From Microbacterium sp. B35-30 (GTDB lineage Bacteria; Actinomycetota; Actinomycetes; Actinomycetales; Microbacteriaceae), in NCBI RefSeq assembly GCF_010634855.1, contig NZ_MWLQ01000016.1, positions 44,668 through 108,667 on the forward strand: DNA of 64,000 nt, in the 5' to 3' direction. A model generated the notes under the pieces. That model saw only the letters and a list, made by a program, of their open reading frames with translations, was not told where the DNA came from and did no database searches. Position numbers and translations under genes: made by a program. Numbering within the stretch: position 1 is the first letter of the stretch; the number at the start of each line of letters is the position of its first letter. Positions 1-7,899 of this stretch are shown here, in pieces.

Positions 1-2
1 TG

Positions 3-872
3 CCGGCCGCCTCGGCCCTCGGCGGCATCACCGTCGGGATCATGGTGATGGCGGGTCCCGCGCTCGCCGGCGTGCTGGTGGCGCTGACCGGTTACGCCTG
101 GACGTACACGCTCGATGTGATCCTGATGACCTCGCTGTTCCTCGGCCTCTGGACACTGCCGACCCTGCGTCCCGAGGGCGAGGTCGTCCGGCCCGGACTC
201 GAATCGCTCCGGGACGGCTGGCGGTTCCTCCGGCGCGCGTCGAACATCCGCCTCCAGTTCATCCTCGACATCATCGCGATGACGTTCGGCCAGCCGCTAT
301 CGCTGTTCCCCGCCATCGGTGCGGTGCTGCTCGGCGGCGGGCCGATCACCACGGGCGTCCTCACCGCATCCGTCGCGGCCGGCGCCTTCGCATCCAGTCT
401 GTTCTCGGGCCGCGTGGGCGGGATCCGCCGCCAGGGTCTCGGCATCGAGCGCGCCATCCTCGTGTACGGCGGTTCGATCGCCGCTCTCGGCCTGGTCCTC
501 GGGGCGGCCGCACTCGGGTGGCTGGCACCCGTCGGAGTCGATGCCGACACTCCGAACGTCGCTCTCATCGCACTCGCGTGCGTCGTGCTCGCCGTCTCGG
601 GCGCCGCCGACAACATCAGCTCGATCTTCCGCAACACCATGGTGCAGGCGGCCGTGCCCGACGCGATCCGTGGCCGGCTGCAGGGCATCTTCATCGTCGT
701 GGTCACCGGCGGACCGCGCTTGGGCGCCCTCTACGCAGGGACGCTCGCGACCCTCACGGCGCTGTGGTTCCCGCCACTGCTCGGCGGCTTCGTGATCATC
801 GCGCTCGTGGCGATGCTCGTGCGCGCCAGCCCGCGCTTCCGCGCGTACGACGCCGAGCACCCTGTTCCGTGA
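3..872 (+). CDS. MFS transporter, C-terminal part (5' end outside window)
   Basis: The reading frame is open from the first base, so the gene begins before the window and only about 290 residues are visible. These contain long hydrophobic stretches typical of the last six to eight helices of a major facilitator superfamily exporter. A central loop of about 50 residues (RPEGEVVRPGLESLRDGWRF) resembles the EntS/transmembrane-secretion-effector branch, in which 'DGWRFL' precedes the second helix bundle. It would sit in the cytoplasmic membrane and export a small molecule by proton antiport. The substrate cannot be read from this fragment. The protein ends in a short basic and acidic tail. Seen: frame and hydrophobicity. 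Inferred: family branch. Confidence 0.8.
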   Translation, partial: PAASALGGITVGIMVMAGPALAGVLVALTGYAWTYTLDVILMTSLFLGLWTLPTLRPEGEVVRPGLESLRDGWRFLRRASNIRLQFILDIIAMTFGQPLSLFPAIGAVLLGGGPITTGVLTASVAAGAFASSLFSGRVGGIRRQGLGIERAILVYGGSIAALGLVLGAAALGWLAPVGVDADTPNVALIALACVVLAVSGAADNISSIFRNTMVQAAVPDAIRGRLQGIFIVVVTGGPRLGALYAGTLATLTALWFPPLLGGFVIIALVAMLVRASPRFRAYDAEHPVP

Positions 873-960
873 CCGGGGTCGCACCGTAGTCGAACCGTCG
901 CAGACCGGCGGATTTCGGCCGTCGCATGCGACGGCGCGCCACGCCGTCGCAGGGCGACCG

Positions 961-966
961 TAGGGT
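961..966 (+). promoter_or_regulatory. -10 element of a leaderless promoter for the EamA transporter
   Basis: TAGGGT ends six bases before the GTG at 973. There is no Shine-Dalgarno sequence in between, so transcription probably starts at the start codon. Confidence 0.55.
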
Positions 967-972
967 GGCCAC

Positions 973-1914
973 GTGGCTTCGACGACCGACACGACTCCCA
1001 TGACACGCGCAGAGCGACTGCCCTCCGCGCGCTGGATCACGGTGCAGTTCGTGCTCGCCGGAATCGTGTGGGGCTCGAGCTTCCTCTTCATGAAGGTGTC
1101 GCTCACCGGCATCTCACCGGCGCAGGTCGCCTGGACCCGCATCCTGCTGGGCGCGCTCACGCTCGGCGCGCTCGTCCTCCTGCGTCGCGAGCAGCTCTCG
1201 CGCAGTCTCCGCGTGTGGGCCCACCTTCTCGTGCTGGGCCTCACGTTCTGCGTCATCCCGTTCCTGCTGTTCTCGTGGGCGCAGCAGTACGTCAGCTCGG
1301 GCGTCGCCAGCATCTTCAACGCCACCACGCCGATCATGACCGCGATCATGGCGTGGCTCGTCTTCCGCGTCGAGAAGCTCAAGAACGTGCAGGTCGCCGG
1401 CATCGGCGTCGGCATCCTGGGCGTGGTCGTCATCATCGCACCGTGGCAGGGCATCGCCTTCGACGGCAGCCTGGTCGCCGAACTCGCCATCCTCGGCGCG
1501 ACCGCGAGCTACGGCTTCAGCCTCGCCTACATGCGGCGCTTCGTCTCGAACACCGGGATGTCGGCGCTGGCGTTCACGTTCGGCTACATCGCGATGGCGG
1601 GGGCGGTGATGGTCGTGCTCACGCCCTTCCTCGTCCTGACGCCGGTGCGCCTCGACGCGCCCATCGTCGTCAGCCTCGTCCTGCTCGGCTGCCTCGGCAC
1701 CGGGATCGCGTACGTCTGGAACCAGAACACCGTCCGCGCGTGGGGTCCCACACGAGCATCCACCGTCACCTACATCACACCGGTGGTCGGCGTCATCCTG
1801 GGCATCGTCATTTTGGGCGAGACGATCTCGTGGAACGAGCCCCTGGGCGCGCTCGTCGTTTTCCTCGGCATCCTGCTCGCACAAGACCGCCTGCGCCGGC
1901 GACCGCGCGCCTGA
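973..1914 (+). CDS. EamA-family (DMT) transporter
   Basis: This 313-residue protein has two tandem EamA domains (about residues 20-150 and 165-305), each with five predicted membrane helices. That is the normal 10-TM drug/metabolite transporter architecture. The first repeat opens with 'GIVWGSSFLFMKV', the typical EamA start. It is probably an exporter of amino acids or metabolites in the cytoplasmic membrane; the substrate is unknown. The GTG start at 973 is favoured by the TAGGGT hexamer six bases upstream. An ATG at 1000 is the alternative and would remove nine polar residues. The gene stands alone and converges on the AraC-type regulator downstream. Confidence 0.88.
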   Translation: MASTTDTTPMTRAERLPSARWITVQFVLAGIVWGSSFLFMKVSLTGISPAQVAWTRILLGALTLGALVLLRREQLSRSLRVWAHLLVLGLTFCVIPFLLFSWAQQYVSSGVASIFNATTPIMTAIMAWLVFRVEKLKNVQVAGIGVGILGVVVIIAPWQGIAFDGSLVAELAILGATASYGFSLAYMRRFVSNTGMSALAFTFGYIAMAGAVMVVLTPFLVLTPVRLDAPIVVSLVLLGCLGTGIAYVWNQNTVRAWGPTRASTVTYITPVVGVILGIVILGETISWNEPLGALVVFLGILLAQDRLRRRPRA

Positions 1915-1935
1915 CGACCGCCCGATCCGCTCGCG

Positions 1936-2883
1936 TCAGGCCGCGGCCCGGCGGACGCGCCCCGGCGTCTCACCGGTGACGCGGGCGAAGGCACGGCTGA
2001 ACGCGGCCTCGGATCCGTACCCGTGCGCAGCGGCGACCGCCGCGACGCTGCGCCCTTCGGCGAGCATCGCGCGCGCGGCGCGCATCCGCGCCGCCGACAC
2101 GTAGGTCATCGGCGGCGTTCCGACCACCGCGGTGAACCGCGCCGCGAAGACGGAGCGCGACATCGTCGCGCGGCGCGCGAGCGCGTCGAGAGTCCACGGA
2201 TGGCCCGGATCATGGTGGACGGCAGCGAGCGCGGCGCCGAGCTGGGGATCTCGCAGCGCAGCGAGCCAGCCGCTGGACTCCGACTGCTGATCGGCCAGCC
2301 ACGCCCGGACGGTCTCCACGACGAGCACGTCCGCCAGCCGCGTGGCGACGGCGTCTCCCCCGGGCTTCGGCTCCCGCAGCTCGCGCGCGAGCAGGGGCAG
2401 CAGCGCCGCCATCACCGGATGCCGAGCCGAGTCGACGATGACGACCGACGGCAGCACCGCGAGCATGTCATCGACCGCGGGAGAGTCGAACGCGACCACG
2501 CCGCACAGCAGCGCCAGCGGCGGATCGGCGACCTCGGGTCCGATCCGCAGCACCGAGAACGCATCGCCGAGCATCGTCTGCGGCAGAAGGTCGGCGCGTC
2601 CGACGATCTGCGCACCCGGACTCGTAGAGACGCGGTGCCCGATCCCCCGCGGCACGAGGGCGAGCATTCCGGCATCGAGCGGCACAGCATCGGCACCCTC
2701 GACCTCGAGGTGTGCCGTCCCGTGCGCGACGATGTGGAAGCTGAGCGTGCCCGGGAACTGCGGCATCTCCACGGCGCCCTCCGCAGACGCTTCCGTCCAC
2801 GAGTAGAACGCGCCGCGCATGCGGACGCGGTAGAGCGCGGCGGTGAGGGCGTCCTCGGTGTCCCACGGCATGGTGACACTCAT
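1936..2883 (-). CDS. AraC-family transcriptional regulator with cupin sensor domain
   Basis: The 315-residue protein has an N-terminal cupin-like ligand-binding domain (about 1-185, the Cupin_6/AraC_binding type) and two helix-turn-helix motifs in the last 90 residues, including 'TLDALARRATMSRSVFAARF' and the conserved 'GYGSEAAFSRAFARVTGETP'. I take the ATG at 2883 (MSVTMPWD) as the start because the cupin homology begins there; the frame is open 17 codons further. The gene is divergent from the NmrA-like oxidoreductase with a 98-base shared upstream region. In this family (AraC regulators next to SDR_a5 or oxidoreductase genes) the regulator commonly controls the neighbour. The effector is unknown. 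Confidence 0.85.
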   Translation of the reverse strand: MSVTMPWDTEDALTAALYRVRMRGAFYSWTEASAEGAVEMPQFPGTLSFHIVAHGTAHLEVEGADAVPLDAGMLALVPRGIGHRVSTSPGAQIVGRADLLPQTMLGDAFSVLRIGPEVADPPLALLCGVVAFDSPAVDDMLAVLPSVVIVDSARHPVMAALLPLLARELREPKPGGDAVATRLADVLVVETVRAWLADQQSESSGWLAALRDPQLGAALAAVHHDPGHPWTLDALARRATMSRSVFAARFTAVVGTPPMTYVSAARMRAARAMLAEGRSVAAVAAAHGYGSEAAFSRAFARVTGETPGRVRRAAA

Positions 2884-2981
2884 GAAGCCCCCGGACGATC
2901 GGTCATGGAATACGTACTTCTGACGATAGATCATCCGGCGCGGGACTGGAAGGGTTGGATCACCACCGAAGGGAGAACCTC
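2884..2981. promoter_or_regulatory. Divergent promoter region, AraC regulator / oxidoreductase
   Basis: This 98-base stretch separates two divergent genes and is AT-richer than its surroundings near 2910-2935 (tacgtacttctgacgataga). It must hold both promoters and probably the AraC-type operator. I cannot assign exact -35 or -10 elements. A GGGAGAA Shine-Dalgarno at 2971-2977 serves the plus-strand gene. Confidence 0.4.
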
Positions 2982-3629
2982 ATGAACATCCTCGTCATCG
3001 GCGCCACCGGCGGATCCGGCCGCGCCGTCTGCGACGCCCTGCTCGAACGCGGCCACCGGGTGACGGCGCTCGCGCGCCACGCCTCCTCGCTGCCGGGCCG
3101 CGAAGGTCTCGAGCGCGTCGACGGCGACGCGACACGCGCCTCCGTCCTCGACGGCGTGGTGCCCGGCCACGACGCGATCGTCGTGACCCTCGGCATCTCG
3201 GAGCCCACGCTCCGGGTGCGGCTCCGCGGCGCTCAGGGCACCGCCGACGACGTGCGCTCGAAGGGCACGGCGGCGATCGTGGCGGCGGCGCGGCGCGCGG
3301 GCGTGAGTCGGCTCGTCGTGCAGTCGTCGTATGGCGTCGGCGACACGCGCGCCCTGCTGCGACTCACCGACCGGATCCTGTTCGCGCTGCTCATCCGTCC
3401 GCAGATCATCGACTCCGAGATCCAGGAGGGCGTCCTGCGGGGATCGGAGCTCGATTGGACCATCGTGCAGCCGGTGTACCTCACCGACGGCGACTCCGCC
3501 GAGCACTTCACGTCGACCGACGGCAGCATCCGCCGCAACAAAGTCGCCCGCCGCGGGGTCGCGCAGGTCCACGCGGAGCTCGTGGAGAGCTCCGGCCGGG
3601 CGCGCGAGACGGTCTCCGTCTCGGGTTGA
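2982..3629 (+). CDS. NmrA/SDR-type NAD(P)-binding oxidoreductase
   Basis: The 215-residue protein begins MNILVIGATGGSG, a Rossmann-fold dinucleotide-binding loop of the GxxGxxG type (GATGGSG), and continues as an atypical short-chain dehydrogenase (SDR_a5/NAD(P)H-binding). A 'VVQSSYGVGD' segment stands where the classical SDR catalytic Ser/Tyr region would be. The start is set by GGGAGAA nine bases upstream of ATG 2982. Members of this family are redox sensors or quinone/flavin reductases in the cytoplasm. The substrate is unknown. The divergent AraC-type gene suggests stress- or ligand-responsive expression. A strong hairpin (3656-3688) follows the stop. Confidence 0.82.
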   Translation: MNILVIGATGGSGRAVCDALLERGHRVTALARHASSLPGREGLERVDGDATRASVLDGVVPGHDAIVVTLGISEPTLRVRLRGAQGTADDVRSKGTAAIVAAARRAGVSRLVVQSSYGVGDTRALLRLTDRILFALLIRPQIIDSEIQEGVLRGSELDWTIVQPVYLTDGDSAEHFTSTDGSIRRNKVARRGVAQVHAELVESSGRARETVSVSG

Positions 3630-3655
3630 CGCACAGCACGCCCGAAGAGCCGCGA

Positions 3656-3688
3656 AGAGCGGATGCCTCGATTCGAGGCATCCGCTCT
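3656..3688. terminator. Bidirectional terminator between converging genes
   Basis: A perfect 15-base stem (3656-3670 with 3674-3688) and a 3-base loop lie between two convergent stops. The stem core is GCGGATGCCTCG, which recurs in other terminators of this window. There is no long T-run. Confidence 0.7.
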
Positions 3689-3700
3689 GGGGGTTGCGTG

Positions 3701-4264
3701 TCAGTCCTGCTGGAGCGCGCCCTGCAGATCGAGCGTGATGGTGACGTCCTTGCCGACCAGGACGCCGCCGGTCTCGAGCGCGGCGTTCCAGGTGAGGCCG
3801 AAGTCCTCACGGTTCACGACGGTCTTGGCGGTCGCACCAGCCTTGTAGTTGCCCCACGGGTCGGTGCCGAAGCCGCCGAACTCGAACTCGAAGGTCACCG
3901 GCTTGGTGACGCCGCGGATGGTGAGGTCGCCGTCGACCAGGAAGTCGCCGTCAGCGATGCGCGCGCCGGTCGAGCGGAACTCCATGGTCGGGTGGTTCTC
4001 GACGTCGAAGAAGTCGCCGGAGCGGAGGTGGTTGTCGCGACCGTCGTCCTTGGTGTCGACCGAGGTCACGTCGACGCTCGCCTCGACCTGCGCGTCGAGC
4101 GGGTTCTCGGGGGCGATCAGGGTGGCACTCTTCATGCCGAAGGTGCCGCGCACCTTCGAGATCATCATGTGGCGGACGCTGAACGTGACCTCGCTGTGCG
4201 CGGGGTCGAGCACCCAGGTGCCGGCCTTGTAGCCGGGAACGTCGATCGTGGTGGTGTCGGTCAT
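3701..4264 (-). CDS. YceI-family lipid-binding protein
   Basis: The 187-residue protein matches the YceI beta-barrel fold over its whole length: 'GTWVLDPAHSEVTFSVRHMM' near the N-terminus, then 'VRGTFGMKSATLIAPENP' and the late 'DLTIRGVTKPVTFEFEFGG'. YceI proteins bind polyisoprenoid or amphipathic lipids. There is no signal peptide here, so it should be cytoplasmic, as is common for actinobacterial members. A GGAGGACGACC Shine-Dalgarno precedes ATG 4264. The gene is monocistronic, converging with the oxidoreductase. The upstream sequence (about 4320-4370) is AT-richer than the rest and probably holds its promoter. Confidence 0.9.
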   Translation of the reverse strand: MTDTTTIDVPGYKAGTWVLDPAHSEVTFSVRHMMISKVRGTFGMKSATLIAPENPLDAQVEASVDVTSVDTKDDGRDNHLRSGDFFDVENHPTMEFRSTGARIADGDFLVDGDLTIRGVTKPVTFEFEFGGFGTDPWGNYKAGATAKTVVNREDFGLTWNAALETGGVLVGKDVTITLDLQGALQQD

Positions 4265-4406
4265 GGTCGTCCTCCGTGGTGGATGGGTCGCAGCGGGGCG
4301 CGGCGAGGCTTGATGGACGACAACGCGAGAGGTCGAGATCTATTCCCATGAATGAAAAACTTCTCACGCACCCCGCGGCCGGTGATCGGACGCCGGACAT
4401 GACGAA

Positions 4407-4434
4407 GGGAGCGGATGCCGCAGCATCCGCTCCC
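4407..4434 (-). terminator. Terminator after the FKBP gene
   Basis: A 12-base perfect stem (GGGAGCGGATGC, 4407-4418, with 4423-4434) and a 4-base loop lie 22 bases past the FKBP stop. Confidence 0.65.
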
Positions 4435-4456
4435 CGTGAACGTCGACGTGGAGGGG

Positions 4457-4825
4457 TCAGCCGACCTTGACGAGGTCGATGACGAAGATCAGCGTCTTGC
4501 CGCCGAGGAAGTGGCCGCCGGCGGGGCCGTAGGCGAGGTCGGGCGGGATGACGAGTTCGCGGCGACCGCCCTCCTTCATGCCCGGGATGCCGTCCTGCCA
4601 TCCCTGGATCAGGCCGCGGAGCGGGAACTGGATGCTCTCGCCGCGGTTCCACGACGAGTCGAACTCGTCGCCGGTGTCGTACTCGACGCCCACGTAGTGG
4701 ACGGTCACGGTGTCGCCGGGCTTCGCCTCGGCACCTTCGCCCACGACGATGTCGCGGACGACCAGATCTGCCGGCGCCGGGCCGGCAGGTGCGTCGATCT
4801 CGGGCTTGGTGCGGTCGTCAGTCAT
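4457..4825 (-). CDS. FKBP-type peptidyl-prolyl cis-trans isomerase
   Basis: The 122-residue protein is a single FKBP domain, with 'GDTVTVHYVGVEYDTGDEFD', 'SIQFPLRGLIQGWQDGIPGM' and 'GGRRELVIPPDLAYG' in the canonical order. These residues line the proline-binding pocket. It catalyses cis-trans isomerisation of Xaa-Pro bonds and assists protein folding. No signal peptide is present, so it is cytoplasmic. The ATG at 4825 (MTDDRTKPEID) is preferred over one four codons upstream because TTGGAT lies six bases before it, a weak form of the leaderless pattern seen at other genes here. Confidence 0.93.
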   Translation of the reverse strand: MTDDRTKPEIDAPAGPAPADLVVRDIVVGEGAEAKPGDTVTVHYVGVEYDTGDEFDSSWNRGESIQFPLRGLIQGWQDGIPGMKEGGRRELVIPPDLAYGPAGGHFLGGKTLIFVIDLVKVG

Positions 4826-5010
4826 GACACCATCCAACCATCCCGCGCTCCCGGAGGCCGAGGAAGTTCGCCGTCAGGGGAACCACCGGCGCTCTCTTGA
4901 CACTCGCGCGGGCCCCCGGCATCCTGGTCGCAGGCCAACTCAGCGCTCGGTAGACACGCAGGCATCGCCGCGGCACCGAGCGCTGAGTCTTGTTCCAGGT
5001 GCCTCTGCGG

Positions 5011-6237
5011 TCAAGGCGCGAACATCGCCGCGCGTGTCGTCGCCGCCCTCGCCAGCAGATCCTGCTCCTCCGCTGCGGCGTGCGGGTCGCGGCCGGTGAT
5101 GGCGCGCTGGCGCGTGGCGGCGAGCGCGGTGGCGTCGGTGATGAAGCTCCTCATGAGCGCGCTGCGATCGCCCCGCAGCGTGCGCGCCCACGCCAGCGCC
5201 GCCTTGCGCCCGGCGGACGTGGCGAGCATGTCGACCTCCTGCGGGGTGAACCATCCCGCGGCGGCGTAGTCGCCCAGCCGTCGCCGGGTGAGCCGGGACT
5301 CCTCACGCCGCAGGGCGACGATGCCCAGGACGAAGCCGATGAACAGCGGCACCTGCAGCGTGAGGTAGAGCGCGAAGAAGTCGCCGAACACCGCGGAGCC
5401 GTTCCAGAACGCGTGCAGCGCGATCGCGCCGGCCAACCCCACGAGCCACGGTCCGATGGCCTGACCTGTCGAGACCCCGCGCCGCGCGGCGAGGCCGAGG
5501 ACGAAGCCGGTGACACTCGTGAACATGACGTGGGCGAACGGCGAGAGGATGCCGCGCAGGAAGAACGTCATGGACGTCTCGGCGGCTCCCCCCTGGATGA
5601 AGCTCACCGCGAAGTACTGGATGTTCTCGGTGAACGCGAAGCCGGCGCCGACCAGCGCGCCATACACGATGCCGTCGACCGGGCCGTCGAACGCCCGGCG
5701 TGCGGTCGCGAAGATGAGGAACACCCCCAGGCCCTTCGCGAACTCCTCGACGACCGGCGCCTGCACCACGGTCTGCAGCACCTCACGCGCGCCGGTGGCG
5801 GGGCCGAACACCATCGACAGGAGCAGGTCGACTCCCAGGGCGATGCCGACGGCGGCGATGGCGCCCCACGCGATCGCCAGCACCAGCAGTCCCCGCGGCT
5901 CGGGCTCCCAGCGGTCGACGATGCGCACGGCGAACAGCACGCCGACGAGCGGCACCAGGGCCAGCAGCATCCCGATCAGCGAAGCACCGGGACCCAGGGC
6001 GTTCAGGAAGTACCCGACCAGTCCGATCAGGATCAGCACGAGGACGCCGATGATCCAGATGGACGCCGTGCGTCCCCCGCGCGGTACTGCGGCGGTGGGG
6101 ATCTGGACGGGAGCGGGCGAGGTCGCCGGTGGCGTGATCGGCGCCGCGGCGGCGTGCCGGGGCTGCGCGAGCGCCGACGCGAACTCGGGCGGCGTGTGCG
6201 AGGGCCGTGGCCTGGCGGCACCGGGGTCGTGCGTCAT
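5011..6237 (-). CDS. PrsW-family intramembrane metalloprotease
   Basis: The 408-residue protein has a proline- and alanine-rich cytoplasmic N-terminus (about 60 residues) and then about eight membrane helices. The family signatures are present: VVEEFAKGL (EExxK), 'GFAFTENIQYF' with the second conserved glutamate, and 'ALHAFWNGSAV' with the conserved histidine. PrsW proteases cleave membrane-bound regulators such as anti-sigma factors. The target here is unknown; no obvious anti-sigma substrate lies beside it. A TAGGCT hexamer six bases upstream picks ATG 6237 (MTHDPG) over the one at 6243. The gene is divergent from the fumarylacetoacetase-fold gene. Confidence 0.88.
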   Translation of the reverse strand: MTHDPGAARPRPSHTPPEFASALAQPRHAAAAPITPPATSPAPVQIPTAAVPRGGRTASIWIIGVLVLILIGLVGYFLNALGPGASLIGMLLALVPLVGVLFAVRIVDRWEPEPRGLLVLAIAWGAIAAVGIALGVDLLLSMVFGPATGAREVLQTVVQAPVVEEFAKGLGVFLIFATARRAFDGPVDGIVYGALVGAGFAFTENIQYFAVSFIQGGAAETSMTFFLRGILSPFAHVMFTSVTGFVLGLAARRGVSTGQAIGPWLVGLAGAIALHAFWNGSAVFGDFFALYLTLQVPLFIGFVLGIVALRREESRLTRRRLGDYAAAGWFTPQEVDMLATSAGRKAALAWARTLRGDRSALMRSFITDATALAATRQRAITGRDPHAAAEEQDLLARAATTRAAMFAP

Positions 6238-6243
6238 GCGCAC

Positions 6244-6249
6244 AGCCTA
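6244..6249 (-). promoter_or_regulatory. -10 element of a leaderless promoter for the PrsW gene
   Basis: TAGGCT on the minus strand, six bases before ATG 6237, with no Shine-Dalgarno. Confidence 0.55.
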
Positions 6250-6310
6250 AGGCTGCACAGGACTCACGCGTCGCGCACGCTGCCGTGGCACTCCCGCGCG
6301 GCCCTCCGGC

Positions 6311-6316
6311 TAGGTT
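6311..6316 (+). promoter_or_regulatory. -10 element of a leaderless promoter for the FAH-fold hydrolase
   Basis: TAGGTT, then six bases (all G), then ATG 6323. The G-run could also be read as a Shine-Dalgarno, but it is directly next to the start. Confidence 0.5.
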
Positions 6317-6322
6317 GGGGGG

Positions 6323-7186
6323 ATGCGCTTCGCCCATGTCGTGCCACCGGAGTCGGGCGGGCCGAGGCTCGCACTGATCGAAGGCGACGAGGCTGTCATC
6401 GTCGAGACGCTGTTCGACGGGGCCCCCCGCGTGCTGGAGGAGCTGATCGCCGGCGGCGACGCGCTGCTCGCACGCGTCAGGGATGCCGCGGGCCAGGGGC
6501 CGCGGCATCCGCTCGACTCGATGCGCTTCGCATCGGCGGTCCTCACCCCGCCCGTGATCCTCGCGATCGGGCTCAACTACGCGGCGCATTCCAGTGAGCT
6601 GGGACTGAAGACCGACTCCACGCCGACCGTGTTCGTGCTGTGGCCGAACTCGCTCGCCGGGCACGACAACACGACGACCTGGCCGCGCTCGCTGAGCGAA
6701 TCCGTCGACTACGAGGCGGAACTCGGCGTCATCATCGGCACGCCGGCGAAGGACGTCGCACCGGAGGATGCCCTCGACCACGTGTGGGGGTACACCGTGG
6801 TCAACGACATCACCGCGCGCGACATCCAGTACTCCGAAGCACAGTGGTCGCGCTGCAAGTCGTTCGACGGCTTCACGCCCACGGGCCCGTTCGTGGTCAC
6901 GGCCGACGAGGTTCCCGACCCGCAGGACCTCCATATCTGGACGGTGCTCGACGGCACCACGCTGCAGGACGCCACCACCGGCCAGATGGTGCGCCCGGTC
7001 GCGGCTCTCATCTCGCATCTGTCGAAGTCGGCGACGCTGCTGCCCGGCACCCTCATCTCGACCGGCAGCCCGGGCGGCGCCGGCTACTCCCGGGATCCGC
7101 AGGTGTTCCTGCGCGACCGCTCGACGGTGACCGTGGGGATCGACGGCATCGGCGCCCTCACGACCCACTGCCGCATCCTCGGCTGA
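6323..7186 (+). CDS. Fumarylacetoacetate hydrolase family protein
   Basis: The 287-residue protein has the FAH catalytic core from about residue 75 to the end: 'VILAIGLNYAAHS', 'SVDYEAELGVIIG' with the metal-binding acidic residues, 'GYTVVNDITARDIQ', and 'KSFDGFTPTGPFVV'. Family members hydrolyse or decarboxylate 2-oxo acids from aromatic degradation (fumarylpyruvate, acylpyruvate, 2-hydroxyhepta-2,4-diene-1,7-dioate). The exact substrate cannot be told from sequence, and no other aromatic-pathway genes lie beside it. It is a soluble Mg/Mn enzyme. A strong hairpin follows. Confidence 0.88.
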   Translation: MRFAHVVPPESGGPRLALIEGDEAVIVETLFDGAPRVLEELIAGGDALLARVRDAAGQGPRHPLDSMRFASAVLTPPVILAIGLNYAAHSSELGLKTDSTPTVFVLWPNSLAGHDNTTTWPRSLSESVDYEAELGVIIGTPAKDVAPEDALDHVWGYTVVNDITARDIQYSEAQWSRCKSFDGFTPTGPFVVTADEVPDPQDLHIWTVLDGTTLQDATTGQMVRPVAALISHLSKSATLLPGTLISTGSPGGAGYSRDPQVFLRDRSTVTVGIDGIGALTTHCRILG

Positions 7187-7202
7187 GGCCGACCGGCGCA
7201 CG

Positions 7203-7241
7203 GACGAGGGGCGGATCCGCGATGCGGACCCGCCCCTCGTC
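7203..7241. terminator. Bidirectional terminator between converging genes
   Basis: An 18-base stem with one mismatch (7203-7220 with 7224-7241) and a 3-base loop lie between the FAH-fold stop and the DUF4190-like stop. Confidence 0.7.
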
Positions 7242-7271
7242 GCCGGTTTCAGCTGATTGCTGTCGCCTACG

Positions 7272-7838
7272 TCAGTTGCAGGTGATGGTGCCGCCGCTCT
7301 CCAGATCCCAGACGCCCGGGCCGAGTTCGGCACAGGCCGCGGCGAGGCCGCCCACCACGAGCGACACGATGACGATGGTCAAGATGATGCTGAGCACCAG
7401 CAGCACGGCACCGACGATGATCGCCGCCACCGCCCAGCCGTTCTTGACGCCGGCCTTGCGGCTCTGCACGAGCGCCACGATGCCGAGGACGAGGCCGACC
7501 AGCGAGACGAAGAACGACAGGATGAACGCGACGATACCGAGCGTCTTGCCCGGGACGGGGCCGTCGGCCGGTGCGCCGTACGCCGCCGGCGGTGCGGTCG
7601 GGTACGCGGGGGCCGCTGCGGGGTACGCGGGCGGGGCCGCCTCGTACGCGGGCGGAGGTGTCGTGTCCGTGGGCTGGGCGGCCGCCGCCGGCGCCGCGTA
7701 CTCCGACCCAGCGGCGGGGGCGGCGTACTCGGGCTCGGCGGGCGCGGGGTACGCGTCGGCGGGCGGCTGAGGCGCAGTCGGCTCCCCCACGGGCTGCTGA
7801 GGCGGCTCGGGTGCGGCCGGGTTCTGCGGATCGGTCAT
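7272..7838 (-). CDS. DUF4190-like membrane protein with Pro/Ala/Tyr-rich N-terminus
   Basis: The first 95 residues are a low-complexity Pro/Ala/Tyr-rich cytoplasmic tail with 'PPPAYEAAPPAYPAAAPAYP'. After it come two membrane-helix regions (about 98-170) of the DUF4190 type: 'GIVAFILSFFVSLVGLVLGI', a basic 'VQSRKAGVKNGWAVAAI' turn, then a second helix. A short tail with two cysteines ends the protein (188 residues). Such proteins are common in actinobacteria and have no established function. The PxAY repeats resemble those of the membrane protein at 28606-29433. It converges with the upstream FAH gene across a hairpin. Confidence 0.75.
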   Translation of the reverse strand: MTDPQNPAAPEPPQQPVGEPTAPQPPADAYPAPAEPEYAAPAAGSEYAAPAAAAQPTDTTPPPAYEAAPPAYPAAAPAYPTAPPAAYGAPADGPVPGKTLGIVAFILSFFVSLVGLVLGIVALVQSRKAGVKNGWAVAAIIVGAVLLVLSIILTIVIVSLVVGGLAAACAELGPGVWDLESGGTITCN

Positions 7839-7899
7839 TTCTCGCCTTTCGTTCGAGTCTCCCTGACGTTATCGATCGGGAGCCGCCCGCGGCAACCGC